A stretch of 64,000 nt of DNA from an uncultured Lachnospiraceae bacterium (GCA_947567595.1 CANOMQ010000013.1:37103-101102), one strand, 5' to 3'. Positions 1 through 8,394 are shown, counted from the first letter of the stretch. Notes: a model not told the origin generated them from the sequence alone. Numbers and translations are program-made.

Positions 1-1310
1 ACATCAATGACCGCAACCTGCCGGATAAGGCGATTGACCTGATTGACGAGGCTTCTGCGGCAATCAAGCTAAAAAACATGCACCTGCCCGACACCTTTAA
101 GGAAATGACGGAGCAGATTAAGCGGTTTGATTTGCAGATTGAGCGCTCGATTCGAATGGAGGCGTACACACAGGCGGCGGAGCTTCGCCAGAAGCAGGAT
201 GAGCTGATAAAAAAATACGACAAGGCGTATATCCGTTATGAAAAGACACAGACCGAGAAAAACCTTGTGGTGACGGAGAATGATATTGCCGAGGTTGTGG
301 CAAACTGGACAAAGATACCTGTTAAAAAATTAACACAGAAGGAGAGCGAGCGGCTTTTAAAGCTCGAAAGCATTCTGCATAAGCGCGTGATTGGTCAGGA
401 GGAGGCTGTAACAGCAGTCGCACAGACCATGAAGCGCGGGCGCGTGGGCTTACAGGACCCCAACCGCCCGATTGGTTCGTTCTTGTTTTTGGGACCTACG
501 GGCGTCGGGAAAACGGAGCTTTCCAAGGCGCTTGCGGAGGCGATGTTTGGCTCGGAGAATGCGTTAATCCGTGTTGACATGTCGGAGTACATGGAGTCGC
601 ATTCCGTATCAAAGATGGTCGGCTCGCCGCCGGGCTATGTCGGCTTTGAGGAGGGCGGGCAGCTCAGCGAGAAGGTGCGCAGGAACCCGTATTCGGTCGT
701 CTTGTTTGACGAGATTGAGAAGGCGCACCCCGATGTGTTCAATATCCTTTTGCAGGTGCTTGACGACGGGCATATCACGGACTCGAAGGGCAGGAAGGTT
801 AGCTTTAAGAATACCATCTTAATCATGACCTCCAACGCGGGCGCAAAGCGGATAGTTGACCCCAAGAATTTGGGTTTTGCGACGGTGACGGACGAGAAGG
901 CGGACTACAATAAAATGAAGTCCAACGTCATGGAGGAGGTAAAGCGCTTGTTTAAGCCGGAGTTTATCAACCGGATTGACGAGATTATGGTATTCCACCC
1001 GCTGACACAGCAGGATATGAAGCAGATTATCACGCTGCTTTCCAAGAATTTGTGCGAGCGCTGCAAGGCGCAGCTTGACATTGATCTGACGCTGACGGGG
1101 ACGCTTAAGGAGTATCTTGTAAAGAAACACTCCGATCCCAAAATGGGCGCAAGACCGTTAAAGCGGGCAATTCAGAACGTCGTGGAGAACGAGCTTGCGA
1201 CGGCGATTTTGGAGGGCAGGGTAAAGGCAGGCGATGTGGTTTCGGCAGGCGTGCGCAACGATAAAGTGTCGTTTTCGGTGAAGGAGCCAAAGGAAGAAGA
1301 GTCTGTGTGA
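1..1310 (+). CDS. clpC: ATP-dependent Clp protease ATPase ClpC, C-terminal part
   Basis: This is the 3' part of a class I Clp/Hsp100 unfoldase; the coding frame is already open at base 3 and the N-terminal half lies outside the window. The visible part has the end of the first AAA+ domain ([12 protein letters not shown]), a UVR-like linker helix around bases 110-220, and a complete second AAA+ domain with Walker [10 protein letters not shown] near 492-518, Walker B VVLFDEIEKAHP, sensor 1 TSNAG and the C-terminal GARPLKRAIQ arginine region. The UVR motif in the middle domain is typical of ClpC rather than ClpB, and a complete ClpB is encoded separately at 20664. The family feeds substrates to ClpP in the cytoplasm. 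Its promoter and any CtsR site are not in the window. Confidence 0.95.
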   Translation, partial: INDRNLPDKAIDLIDEASAAIKLKNMHLPDTFKEMTEQIKRFDLQIERSIRMEAYTQAAELRQKQDELIKKYDKAYIRYEKTQTEKNLVVTENDIAEVVANWTKIPVKKLTQKESERLLKLESILHKRVIGQEEAVTAVAQTMKRGRVGLQDPNRPIGSFLFLGPTGVGKTELSKALAEAMFGSENALIRVDMSEYMESHSVSKMVGSPPGYVGFEEGGQLSEKVRRNPYSVVLFDEIEKAHPDVFNILLQVLDDGHITDSKGRKVSFKNTILIMTSNAGAKRIVDPKNLGFATVTDEKADYNKMKSNVMEEVKRLFKPEFINRIDEIMVFHPLTQQDMKQIITLLSKNLCERCKAQLDIDLTLTGTLKEYLVKKHSDPKMGARPLKRAIQNVVENELATAILEGRVKAGDVVSAGVRNDKVSFSVKEPKEEESV

Positions 1311-1334
1311 TTTTTGTGTGATTTTTATATAAAA

Positions 1335-1364
1335 TTGTGGAAATTCATCAAAATATGTTATATG
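1335..1364 (+). promoter_or_regulatory. Possible promoter for the 137-residue gene
   Basis: A TTGTGG -35 and a TATATG -10 are separated by 18 bases in the gap after clpC, about 70 bases before the next start codon. The match is only moderate, so this is a weak call. Confidence 0.3.
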
Positions 1365-1433
1365 ATAGAAGTGTAACCATGTAATGAGTAGTTACAGTTA
1401 ATTAGCATTTATTGTTTTAGGAGGACAAAAGAA

Positions 1434-1847
1434 ATGTCAGCAGTCACAGAATTACTACGTTCCGAGAGTAATGGCAGCATCAGTTTTGGAAATCATGAAC
1501 TTGCCGCAAAGGCAAAGCTTGAGGATTACAAGCATGCAGGGGATACGTACAAGGTCAAGACCTATCAGGCAATTACAAAGCTGGAGAAAAACGGATTGTT
1601 TTTGTATGAGTCCGTTCCGGGTACATCTGTCCATGATTTTAGCAGTGATAAGGAGAGTATCTCGTTTGTAGTAGAGGGCGCACAGGACGCACAGATTACG
1701 CTGGGCGTGGAGGAAGATGCAGAGTATGAGGTTTTTGTGGCAGGAGAGAGCGCAGGAACGATGAAAACAAACCTTTCAGGAAAACTCAGCGTCAGTGTGG
1801 AGCTGGAAGGCGCAGGAGCGGTTGAGGTGAGACTGAATAAAAAATAA
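1434..1847 (+). CDS. Conserved small protein of unknown function
   Basis: The gene encodes 137 residues with a good AGGAGG site 8-10 bases before the ATG. There is no signal peptide or membrane segment. The N-terminal half carries a GNHELAAKAKLEDYKH stretch, and the C-terminal half alternates short acidic beta-strand-like segments and ends in a basic tail. From memory, similar Lachnospiraceae proteins are often labelled endosialidase, but nothing visible supports an enzyme active site, so I give no function. It sits alone between clpC and radA and ends in its own terminator. Confidence 0.8.
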   Translation: MSAVTELLRSESNGSISFGNHELAAKAKLEDYKHAGDTYKVKTYQAITKLEKNGLFLYESVPGTSVHDFSSDKESISFVVEGAQDAQITLGVEEDAEYEVFVAGESAGTMKTNLSGKLSVSVELEGAGAVEVRLNKK

Positions 1848-1871
1848 TTGCAGTAGACAAATACAGATGAG

Positions 1872-1907
1872 AAAATACCTCCTCAAAACCAAAGGGGAGG
1901 TATTTTT
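1872..1907 (+). terminator. Rho-independent terminator
   Basis: An AAATACCTCC / GGAGGTATTT stem with a short A/C-rich loop is followed by TTTTT. It closes the 137-residue gene and separates it from radA. Confidence 0.85.
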
Positions 1908-1927
1908 ATGCAACTTGGAGGAATAAT

Positions 1928-3301
1928 ATGGCTAAAAAAATAACTACCGTTTTCTTTTGTCAGGAATGCGGGTATGAGTCGTCAAAGTGGATGGGGCAGT
2001 GCCCGGGCTGTAAGCAGTGGAACACACTTGTGGAGGAAAAAGTCAGCGTGACGGGCAGCGGCATGGGCGGCGCGTCAAAGACTGCCGCTGTCAGGGAGGC
2101 GCCAAAGCCCGTTGCAATCGGGGAGGTCTCGTTAAACGACGGGGAGCGCATGATGACGGGGATTGAGGAGCTTGACAGGGTGCTTGGCGGCGGCATTATG
2201 CAGGGCTCGCTCATTCTTGTCGGCGGCGACCCCGGTATCGGGAAATCGACGCTGCTGCTACAGACATGCCGGCAGCTTTCCATGAACGGCAGGCGCGTGC
2301 TCTATATTTCCGGCGAGGAGTCCCTAAAGCAGATTAAGCTGCGCGCCATGCGGATTGGAACCTTTGGGGACAACCTGCTTTTGCTGTGTGAGACGAATTT
2401 AAGCCTTGTGGAGGAGGTCATACAGCGCACAAATCCGCAGGTCGTCATCATTGACTCGATACAGACCATGTATCAGGAGGCGGTATCGTCCGCGCCCGGA
2501 AGCGTCTCGCAGGTGCGGGAGGCAACGAACGTGTTTTTGCAGCTTGCAAAACGGCTTGGCATTTCCATTTTTATCGTGGGGCATGTGACGAAGGAGGGCA
2601 CGGTGGCAGGGCCGCGCGTCTTGGAGCATATGGTTGATACGGTGCTTTATTTTGAGGGAGACCGATTTGCGTCCTACCGGATTTTGCGCGGCGTGAAAAA
2701 CCGCTTTGGCTCAACGAATGAGATTGGTGTGTTTGAAATGCGCAAGGAAGGGCTGGTGGAGGTCAAAAACCCGTCCGAGTACATGCTAAGCGGAAAGCCT
2801 GTCGGGGCAAGCGGCTCCGTGGTGGTGTGCTCCGTGGAGGGCACGCGCCCGATTTTGGTGGAAATTCAGGCGCTTGTGTGCCATACGAATTTCGGCATAC
2901 CGCGCCGTCAGACGACAGGGACGGACTTTAACCGGGTAAATCTGCTGATGGCAGTGCTGGAAAAGCGGCTTGGGTTACAGATTGGTGACTGTGACGCGTA
3001 TGTGAACATTGCAGGCGGCATGAAGCTTAACGAGCCTGCGATTGATTTGGGGATTATCATGGCAATCGTCTCAAGCTTTCGCAACAGGGCGGTTGACGAG
3101 AAAACGCTTGTGTTCGGCGAGGTCGGGCTAAGCGGGGAGGTGCGTGCCGTCACAATGGCGGCGCAGCGCGTACAGGAAGCCAAAAAGCTCGGCTATTCGA
3201 CGGTAATCATGCCGCGCGTGAACCTAGAGGGCATGGAGCCTGTGGAGGGAATAAAGGTTATCGGCGTGGGCGGTATTGGGGAAGCGATTGATTTGATATA
3301 A
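1928..3301 (+). CDS. radA: DNA repair protein RadA (Sms)
   Basis: The 457-residue protein has the family's full length and order: a four-cysteine zinc finger at residues 11, 14, 25 and 28, a RecA-like ATPase with Walker A GGDPGIGKST at about 98-107, the RadA signature KNRFGSTNE near 257, and a C-terminal Lon-like domain (YVNIAGGMKLNEPAIDL). RadA is a hexameric helicase that promotes branch migration during recombinational repair and natural transformation. The start follows CTTGGAGGAATAAT. The gene directly follows a terminator and is probably transcribed separately from clpC. Confidence 0.97.
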   Translation: MAKKITTVFFCQECGYESSKWMGQCPGCKQWNTLVEEKVSVTGSGMGGASKTAAVREAPKPVAIGEVSLNDGERMMTGIEELDRVLGGGIMQGSLILVGGDPGIGKSTLLLQTCRQLSMNGRRVLYISGEESLKQIKLRAMRIGTFGDNLLLLCETNLSLVEEVIQRTNPQVVIIDSIQTMYQEAVSSAPGSVSQVREATNVFLQLAKRLGISIFIVGHVTKEGTVAGPRVLEHMVDTVLYFEGDRFASYRILRGVKNRFGSTNEIGVFEMRKEGLVEVKNPSEYMLSGKPVGASGSVVVCSVEGTRPILVEIQALVCHTNFGIPRRQTTGTDFNRVNLLMAVLEKRLGLQIGDCDAYVNIAGGMKLNEPAIDLGIIMAIVSSFRNRAVDEKTLVFGEVGLSGEVRAVTMAAQRVQEAKKLGYSTVIMPRVNLEGMEPVEGIKVIGVGGIGEAIDLI

Positions 3302-3343
3302 TTTGCCATCATATATTAGAACAGGATTTTTGGAGGGAGGATT

Positions 3344-4687
3344 ATGGAAATGGAACAGGATTGGAACATCGATATGGAAGTGATTGGGGAGCTTATGCGG
3401 TTCCTAGACAGCTCGATTACCTGCTACCATGCGGTATGCGAGGTGGAGAAGCGTTTGCAGGAGGCGGGCTTTACAAGGCTTAGCGAAAAAAGCGCATGGA
3501 CGCTTGCGGGCGGACGCGGGTATTATGTGATACGCAATGACTCGTCCATCATGGCATTTCGCGTGCCGCAGTGTGCGGTAAGTGATATCAAGGGCTTTCA
3601 TATCTTTGCGGCACATTCGGACTCTCCGGCATTTAAATTAAAGGAATGCCCGGAGCTGACAAAGGAGGGCGTGTATGTGAGCCTCAACACGGAAAAATAC
3701 GGCGGCATGATTTTGTCCTCGTGGCTTGACAGACCTTTAACAATCGCAGGCAGGGTGTGCATAGAGGAAAAGGGGGAAATTGTGTCCTATCCGGTCAGGC
3801 TAAAGGACAATACCTGCCTGATACCAAGTCTTTCCATTCATCTAAACCGCGATATGAATAACGGCATTGCGCTCAATCCGCAGACGGACATGCTGCCGCT
3901 TCTGATGATGTGCCCAGAGCATGAGCAAAACGCAGAAATTGTCAGACAAATGCTTGCTGACGCGCTGAACCGTCAGTATCAAAAGAACATTACGGCAGAT
4001 GATATTCTGTCGTCAGATCTTTTTGTCCAAAACAGCCAGAAGGCGGTGCTTGCGGGGGCGTCGGACGAGTTTCTCATGTCCGCAAGGTTTGACGATTTGG
4101 CGTGTGTCTTTGCGGGGATAAAGGCAATGTGTCAGGCGCAGTCAAGCCAGTACATCAATGTGCTTGCCGTGTTTGACAACGAGGAGGTCGGAAGCCTTAC
4201 AAGGCAGGGGGCGGACTCGACCTTTTTGCGCGATACGCTTGAAAATATCAGCGACGCGCTCGGGGCAGACCAAAGGGCTTACCGGATTTGGAAGGCGGAC
4301 AGCTTTCTGATGAGCGCGGACAATGCGCACGCCTGCCACCCCAATCAGGGAGCAAAGTCGGATCCGGTGAACAGACCTTGCCTTAACGGCGGTATTGTGT
4401 TAAAATATCACGGCGGGCAGAAGTATGCGACAGACGCGTATTCGGCGGCTGTTGTGAAGAGGCTCTGCAAGGCGCAGGGCATTGCATGTCAGGTTTACAC
4501 GAACCGCTCCGACATTGCCGGGGGCTCGACGCTTGGAAACCTCTCGATGGCGCAGGTGAGTGTGGCTGCCGCGGATATCGGACTGCCGCAGCTTGCAATG
4601 CATTCCGCGTTTGAGACGGGGGGAACAAGGGATATTGCGGATATGATAAGGCTTGCGGAAGCGTTTTATGCGATGGGACAGCAATAG
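3344..4687 (+). CDS. apeB: M18 family aminopeptidase
   Basis: This is a 447-residue zinc aminopeptidase of the aspartyl aminopeptidase (M18) family, which removes N-terminal residues from peptides in the cytoplasm as large oligomers. Visible metal-site motifs are AAHSDSP near residue 88, the FDDLACVF segment, VFDNEEVGS near 279 and the C-terminal MHSAFETGG histidine. A GGAGGGAGG site precedes the ATG; a second ATG two codons downstream is a possible alternative. Length fits bacterial M18 members. The gene ends just before a tandem repeat and a two-way terminator. Confidence 0.93.
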   Translation: MEMEQDWNIDMEVIGELMRFLDSSITCYHAVCEVEKRLQEAGFTRLSEKSAWTLAGGRGYYVIRNDSSIMAFRVPQCAVSDIKGFHIFAAHSDSPAFKLKECPELTKEGVYVSLNTEKYGGMILSSWLDRPLTIAGRVCIEEKGEIVSYPVRLKDNTCLIPSLSIHLNRDMNNGIALNPQTDMLPLLMMCPEHEQNAEIVRQMLADALNRQYQKNITADDILSSDLFVQNSQKAVLAGASDEFLMSARFDDLACVFAGIKAMCQAQSSQYINVLAVFDNEEVGSLTRQGADSTFLRDTLENISDALGADQRAYRIWKADSFLMSADNAHACHPNQGAKSDPVNRPCLNGGIVLKYHGGQKYATDAYSAAVVKRLCKAQGIACQVYTNRSDIAGGSTLGNLSMAQVSVAAADIGLPQLAMHSAFETGGTRDIADMIRLAEAFYAMGQQ

Positions 4688-4692
4688 GGTTG

Positions 4693-4722
4693 TTTTGATA
4701 AGATATATTTTGATAAGATATA
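4693..4722. repeat. Perfect 15-bp tandem duplication
   Basis: TTTTGATAAGATATA occurs twice head-to-tail with no mismatch, immediately before the terminator stem. It overlaps no gene and looks like a recent slippage duplication. Confidence 0.9.
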
Positions 4723-4755
4723 AAAAAGTTCCTCAAATTACTGAGGAACTTTTTT
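4723..4755. terminator. Bidirectional terminator between the aminopeptidase and tRNA-Trp
   Basis: A 13-bp AAAAAGTTCCTCA / TGAGGAACTTTTT stem has T runs on both strands. It can end the aminopeptidase transcript on the plus strand and tRNA-Trp on the minus strand. Confidence 0.9.
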
Positions 4756-4757
4756 AG

Positions 4758-4828
4758 CAGGGGCAGAAGGAATCGAACCCTCGTTGACGGTTTTGGAGAC
4801 CGCTGTTCTACCGCTGAACTATGCCCCT
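4758..4828 (-). tRNA. tRNA-Trp (anticodon CCA)
   Basis: Read on the minus strand, the sequence folds as a 71-nt cloverleaf with 7-bp acceptor AGGGGCA/TGCCCCT, anticodon arm GCGGT-CTCCAAA-ACCGT giving CCA, and a T arm with GGTTCGATTCC. The CCA tail is not encoded. It is a single-gene unit with its own promoter and terminator. Confidence 0.96.
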
Positions 4829-4876
4829 TTGTTCAGTTTATGCTATGTGAGACATATTTTCTCACCAACGAATAAT

Positions 4877-4906
4877 ATTATAGCATAGACTGATATTAAA
4901 ATGCAA
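4877..4906 (-). promoter_or_regulatory. Promoter for tRNA-Trp
   Basis: On the minus strand TTGCAT and a perfect TATAAT are 18 bases apart, about 50 bases before the mature tRNA end. Confidence 0.65.
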
Positions 4907-4938
4907 GTAAAAACAAAAAATATTTGACAAAATCGTGT

Positions 4939-5157
4939 TTATTTTTTGTTTGCGGCTGCCTTGAGCTGGTTTTGAACGATATACCTTCTGACGGTTTTTT
5001 CCGTATGTGTGAACATGACATACATAATTTCGTCAAGGTTCATTCCAGCCTCGAACGCGTCATGCAGCACCGTGTCAAGCCCAGTCCTTGAGATTGCCGT
5101 TTCTAAATCCGATGCGGCTTCATTTAAAGTGGCTCTGTCATCATTAAAAATACTCAT
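4939..5157 (-). CDS. Small soluble protein of unknown function (72 residues)
   Basis: The start is placed at the ATG at 5157 because AGGGGG lies just before it. The longer reading to 5274 would run through a perfect promoter. The product begins MSIFNDDRATLNEAAS and is predicted to be mainly helical (NEAASDLETAISRTGLDTV, NLDEIMYVMFTHTEKTVRRYI), with a basic C-terminus and no membrane segment. I do not recognise the family. It is transcribed divergently from the regulator at 5411. Confidence 0.7.
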   Translation of the reverse strand: MSIFNDDRATLNEAASDLETAISRTGLDTVLHDAFEAGMNLDEIMYVMFTHTEKTVRRYIVQNQLKAAANKK

Positions 5158-5191
5158 AAAAAAACCCCCTGTTCTGTTACATCTATGCATG

Positions 5192-5220
5192 ATTATAGCA
5201 ATACTGGACGTAATCGTCAA
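5192..5220 (-). promoter_or_regulatory. Consensus promoter for the 72-residue gene
   Basis: TTGACG and TATAAT are 17 bases apart on the minus strand, about 35 bases before the chosen start. This supports the shorter coding region. Confidence 0.85.
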
Positions 5221-5320
5221 GAACGTGCAAAAAATTAACACGGTGATGACGGTGGTTTTGGTTTTATTTGACAAAAAACAATTGCGTATTCTGACAATTA
5301 TGTAATTTGTGATATATTAA

Positions 5321-5349
5321 TTGACACTATTTTTCCCATGTCGTATAAT
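5321..5349 (+). promoter_or_regulatory. Consensus promoter for the regulator / CheC-like run
   Basis: TTGACA and TATAAT match the vegetative consensus exactly with 17-base spacing, about 62 bases before the start at 5411. It probably drives the genes 5411-7720 as one transcript. Confidence 0.85.
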
Positions 5350-5410
5350 GATATATATATACAGGAATGTTATGAGAAGGGGATGTTCAATATGATGGAG
5401 GAGGCAGCGT

Positions 5411-5914
5411 ATGCCGGGGTTTGACAGAGACGAGTTTTGGAAGAAAATTTTATCAATGTACCAGTCAGCAAAGGAAAATAATTATCTCATAAAGCTCAAT
5501 GAGGAGCAGGTGCGGGAGCTTAAGGAAATATTTGTGGACGTCTATATTCCGATTGAAAATCTGCGGTTTTACGATGACGAAAAGCTGATGAAGAAAATAA
5601 TGGAGGCAATCGTTTCCATTTATGTACATGACAAAGATGCAATGAATAATGGAGGTGATATCATCCATCTTGTGAGTGCCGTAAACTTTGACGGGAAAAA
5701 TCTCTATCTGCATTACGCGAAAATTGCGGCTGCCAAGATGCGCCGTTTTGAGCTTGGGAAAACGCAGCAGCAGATTGCAGAGCGAATGGGATGCAGCGTA
5801 TCGGCGGTGAGAAGCTGCGAGCTGCCTTACTGTGACCTTTCAAGGCAGTCGGAGTCGATTGTGCGTAAGCTTGCAAAAGCGTTGGAATGTGATATAGAAA
5901 GTCTTATGAACTAA
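5411..5914 (+). CDS. Helix-turn-helix (XRE-like) protein with unknown N-terminal domain
   Basis: The 167-residue protein has a helical N-terminal region of about 100 residues without a recognised family and a C-terminal XRE-type helix-turn-helix (KMRRFELGKTQQQIAERMG, then SVSAVRSCE), ending LAKALECDIESLMN. It is probably a DNA-binding regulator, although the helix-turn-helix being C-terminal is less usual. A GGAGGAGGC site lies about 5 bases from the ATG. It is first in a run with the CheC-like and BrkB genes; targets are unknown. Confidence 0.75.
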   Translation: MPGFDRDEFWKKILSMYQSAKENNYLIKLNEEQVRELKEIFVDVYIPIENLRFYDDEKLMKKIMEAIVSIYVHDKDAMNNGGDIIHLVSAVNFDGKNLYLHYAKIAAAKMRRFELGKTQQQIAERMGCSVSAVRSCELPYCDLSRQSESIVRKLAKALECDIESLMN

Positions 5915-5962
5915 CAGTGATGTAACAGTGGCAAAAGGAAATGGGAAAATTGGAGGACTTTT

Positions 5963-6580
5963 ATGGGTGAATATGTATTTTCGGATATTGAAATAGACGC
6001 GATTGGGGAAATTTCGAATATCTGTTTGGGAAACTCCGCTACGACCTTGGGAATGCTGGTGCGCCAGCCGGTGGATATCACGCCGCCAAAGGTTACGATT
6101 ATTGAGAAGAGCGAGTATGTCAAAAATGTGTCTTACAAGCGGGTATTCGTGAAGGTAAGCTATGTGGAGGGCATACAGGGCTGCAGCATTCTGATGCTCA
6201 ATGAGGAGGACGCAAAGGCAATCGCGGATTTGATGATGGGCAGCGACGGGCATGGAAGCTTTGCGCAGATGGAATTGAGTGAAATGCATCTTAGTGCGGT
6301 TTCGGAGGCGATGAACCAGATGATGGGTGCTGCCGCAACCTCGATGAGCGTGATGCTTGACCGAAAGACGGATATTTCCATTCCGGATACAAAGTTTATG
6401 GAAGATGGCGAGTACCTTGCATGTGAATTTCCCAATGATGATAAGTTCGTGAAGGTGAACTTCCGAATGAAGGTAGGCAATATCATTGATAGTCCGGTCG
6501 TGCAGCTTTATCCGCACAATCTCGGAAAGGCAATAAGCGATTTGTTCCTCATGAAGAAAGCGAGAGAAAAACAGGCATAG
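5963..6580 (+). CDS. CheC/FliY-type phosphatase without the flagellar switch domain
   Basis: The 205-residue protein carries both pseudo-repeat active-site motifs of the CheC/FliY family: EIDAIGEISNICLGNSATTL near residues 9-28 and LSAVSEAMNQMMGAAATSM near 111-129, each with the E-x2-N pair that dephosphorylates CheY~P. It resembles the FliY N-terminal half most closely, but stops before the SPOA/FliN domain that FliY uses to enter the motor C-ring. No chemotaxis or flagellar gene is nearby. It could act on a free CheY-like receiver elsewhere. Its stop is followed at once by the next ATG. Confidence 0.85.
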   Translation: MGEYVFSDIEIDAIGEISNICLGNSATTLGMLVRQPVDITPPKVTIIEKSEYVKNVSYKRVFVKVSYVEGIQGCSILMLNEEDAKAIADLMMGSDGHGSFAQMELSEMHLSAVSEAMNQMMGAAATSMSVMLDRKTDISIPDTKFMEDGEYLACEFPNDDKFVKVNFRMKVGNIIDSPVVQLYPHNLGKAISDLFLMKKAREKQA

Positions 6581-7528
6581 ATGCGTGTGGTGACAAAGAG
6601 AACAATAAGAATTACATACGAAATCATATACAGCTTTATACGGAAAATACGGTATGACCACGTGTCCTCGTTTGCAGGGCACGCGGCGCTGTTTATTCTG
6701 ATGTCTTTTTTTCCGATGGCAATGTTTTTTGTGTCGGTGTTTCAATATCTGCCGTTCAATTCGGGGGTGGTATCCTCTTATATCATGACCGTGATGCCGG
6801 GGGGATTAAGACCGCTTCTAATTCAGATTTTACAGGAGGCATATACGGAGAGCACTACGGTTATGGTACAATCGGTTACCATGCTTGTAATGCTTTTTTG
6901 CGCGTCTAAGGGCGTGTATGCGGTGCTGCTTGGCATGAACGCGGTGTACGGGATACGGGAGACAAGGAATATTGTGGTCATATACCTGCTCGCGATTGTG
7001 TATGTAATCGCGTTTTTTGCAATGATAGGGTTGATGATGCTTCTGATTGTGCTTGGAAATAATCTGTTTAACGGATTGATGCATTTTATTCCGGGGCTTA
7101 TCATGTTTCAGAATTTTTTCAAATATGGAAAGTATCTGTGCATGCTGGTGCTATTGATGATCTTCTTTCTGGTGCTTTACATGACCGTGCCAAACAGAAG
7201 GTCAAAGCTGCGCTATGAGCTTTTGGGCGCCGTGTTTTCCGCGGTGGCGTGGCTTGGGTTTTCGTGGGCGTTTTCCTTTTACATCGGGCACTACGCAAAT
7301 TATTCGGTGACGTATGGAAGTCTTGCGACGATTGTGATTTTTATCCTGTGGCTTTACGGGACGATGAATATTGTGTTTATCGGTGCGGAGCTGAATGTGG
7401 TGCTTCGGACGTTTGTGGAGTACGGATACAATTATAAAAGGGCGTACGAGTATTACAGGGACGAGTATGAGGGCGATTTGCTCAAGGGAAATTTACTGGA
7501 GCATTTTGATATGATAAAAAGAAAATGA
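6581..7528 (+). CDS. YihY/BrkB family inner membrane protein
   Basis: This 315-residue protein has about six hydrophobic segments and the family hallmarks: SSFAGHAALFILMSFFPM early, a VPNRRSKLRYELLGAVFSAVAWL loop near 205-227, and IVIFILWLYGTMNIVFIGAELN near the end. The family was once annotated as ribonuclease BN but is a membrane protein of uncertain transport role. It starts directly after the stop of the CheC-like gene, so translational coupling is likely. The C-terminal tail is charged and cytoplasmic. Confidence 0.9.
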   Translation: MRVVTKRTIRITYEIIYSFIRKIRYDHVSSFAGHAALFILMSFFPMAMFFVSVFQYLPFNSGVVSSYIMTVMPGGLRPLLIQILQEAYTESTTVMVQSVTMLVMLFCASKGVYAVLLGMNAVYGIRETRNIVVIYLLAIVYVIAFFAMIGLMMLLIVLGNNLFNGLMHFIPGLIMFQNFFKYGKYLCMLVLLMIFFLVLYMTVPNRRSKLRYELLGAVFSAVAWLGFSWAFSFYIGHYANYSVTYGSLATIVIFILWLYGTMNIVFIGAELNVVLRTFVEYGYNYKRAYEYYRDEYEGDLLKGNLLEHFDMIKRK

Positions 7529-7546
7529 CAAAGGGGGAGTGCCATT

Positions 7547-7720
7547 ATGATGTGTGTGTTTTGCGGCAACAGGCAAAAATGCTGGGAGGACAAGCCGGAC
7601 GAGGAGCTTGAGCTGGAATGGGTAAAGTGCGGATACGACGATTATGTGCTTGATGATGCAATCGAGTTCGAGGATTTGCTTGGCGAGTCCCAAAGAAGAA
7701 TGGATGCGGCTCAGTCTTAG
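7547..7720 (+). CDS. 57-residue cysteine-containing small protein
   Basis: An AAGGGGGAG site lies about 7 bases before tandem ATG codons. The product begins MMCVFCGNRQKCW and has four cysteines (residues 3, 6, 12 and 28), a spacing that could bind a metal, followed by an acidic middle and a short basic stretch. I do not recognise the family. It is 18 bases downstream of the BrkB gene and probably co-transcribed. Its final codons form the 5' arm of the terminator. Confidence 0.65.
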   Translation: MMCVFCGNRQKCWEDKPDEELELEWVKCGYDDYVLDDAIEFEDLLGESQRRMDAAQS

Positions 7721-7741
7721 ACTAAACCGCATCCGTTTTTT
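7702..7741 (+). terminator. Terminator overlapping the end of the 57-residue gene
   Basis: The stem GGATGCGG / CCGCATCC, with an inner AGTCT/AGACT pair, is followed by TTTTTT. The 5' arm is coding sequence. Confidence 0.88.
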
Positions 7742-8174
7742 AATCGCTCGTGATAATGACATATGCTGACGAAATATAGGCGTCAGTATCTTCATAAAGG
7801 ATATGCGTCCATCCGTTGTCAAGCACCTCGACGATTTCAAAGGTGGTGCCTTCCTCAACGGTGTCAAGCACCTTCGCGTCTTCCGAGGCACGGTCGCGGA
7901 TGTTTACCCTTGTGGAGGTTTTTCCACGCATGGTGTCTGCCAAAGGAGCGGCTTCTGTTGTGGAAGCACCGGCATCCGGCAGCTCGATGGCGTTTCCTTC
8001 CTTTGCGATGCTGCTGACCGGGCTTTCCGGAATTTCAGCAATAACGGCTGTTTCCGACTGCGTTGCTTCGATATAGCGCGGTCGCTTTACGATACAGAAG
8101 ATTAAAAAACAAATCGAAATACATAGGACAACGATAATTCCCATTAGGATGCTGTTGAGGGTTGTTTTTTTCAT
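7740..8174 (-). CDS. Membrane-anchored SH3-like (SH3b) protein
   Basis: The 144-residue protein has one N-terminal membrane segment (about residues 9-29), a linker rich in Ser, Thr, Ala and Glu, and a bacterial SH3 domain from about residue 84 (TRVNIRDRASEDAKVLDTVEEGTTFEI to WTHILYEDTDAYISSAYV). SH3b domains bind cell-wall peptides, so an extracytoplasmic wall-binding or sensor role is likely. No catalytic domain is present. It converges with the gene at 7547; upstream are about 295 bases to tRNA-Thr. Confidence 0.82.
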   Translation of the reverse strand: MKKTTLNSILMGIIVVLCISICFLIFCIVKRPRYIEATQSETAVIAEIPESPVSSIAKEGNAIELPDAGASTTEAAPLADTMRGKTSTRVNIRDRASEDAKVLDTVEEGTTFEIVEVLDNGWTHILYEDTDAYISSAYVIITSD

Positions 8175-8347
8175 AGGTCATCATGCCTTTCTAAAATCTG
8201 TGGTGTATAAGCTGTGGGCAGAGCGGGTGTCCGATAAACAATTATAATGTAGTATAACGTATGATGGGATAATTGGCAAGAAATCGCATTATATTAATAA
8301 TATTGTAATAAATTTGAAAATAATTATGGGAAACTTTGCGTGGAAAA

Positions 8348-8394
8348 TTTTGAAAAGGAATTTTGAAAAGGAATGTTGAAGGAATGTTGAAAAA
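8348..8394. repeat. Degenerate tandem repeat before the tRNA-Thr promoter
   Basis: Two perfect 13-bp units TTTTGAAAAGGAA are followed by two shorter variants (TGTTGAAGGAA and TGTTGAAAAA). The rest of 8175-8403 is AT-rich and shows no gene. Confidence 0.75.

Noticed and set aside
5840-6745. A 301-codon open frame on the minus strand
   Set aside because: It lies opposite the CheC-like gene, has no ribosome-binding site, and its composition is that of a reverse-complement shadow rich in His, Arg and Cys.
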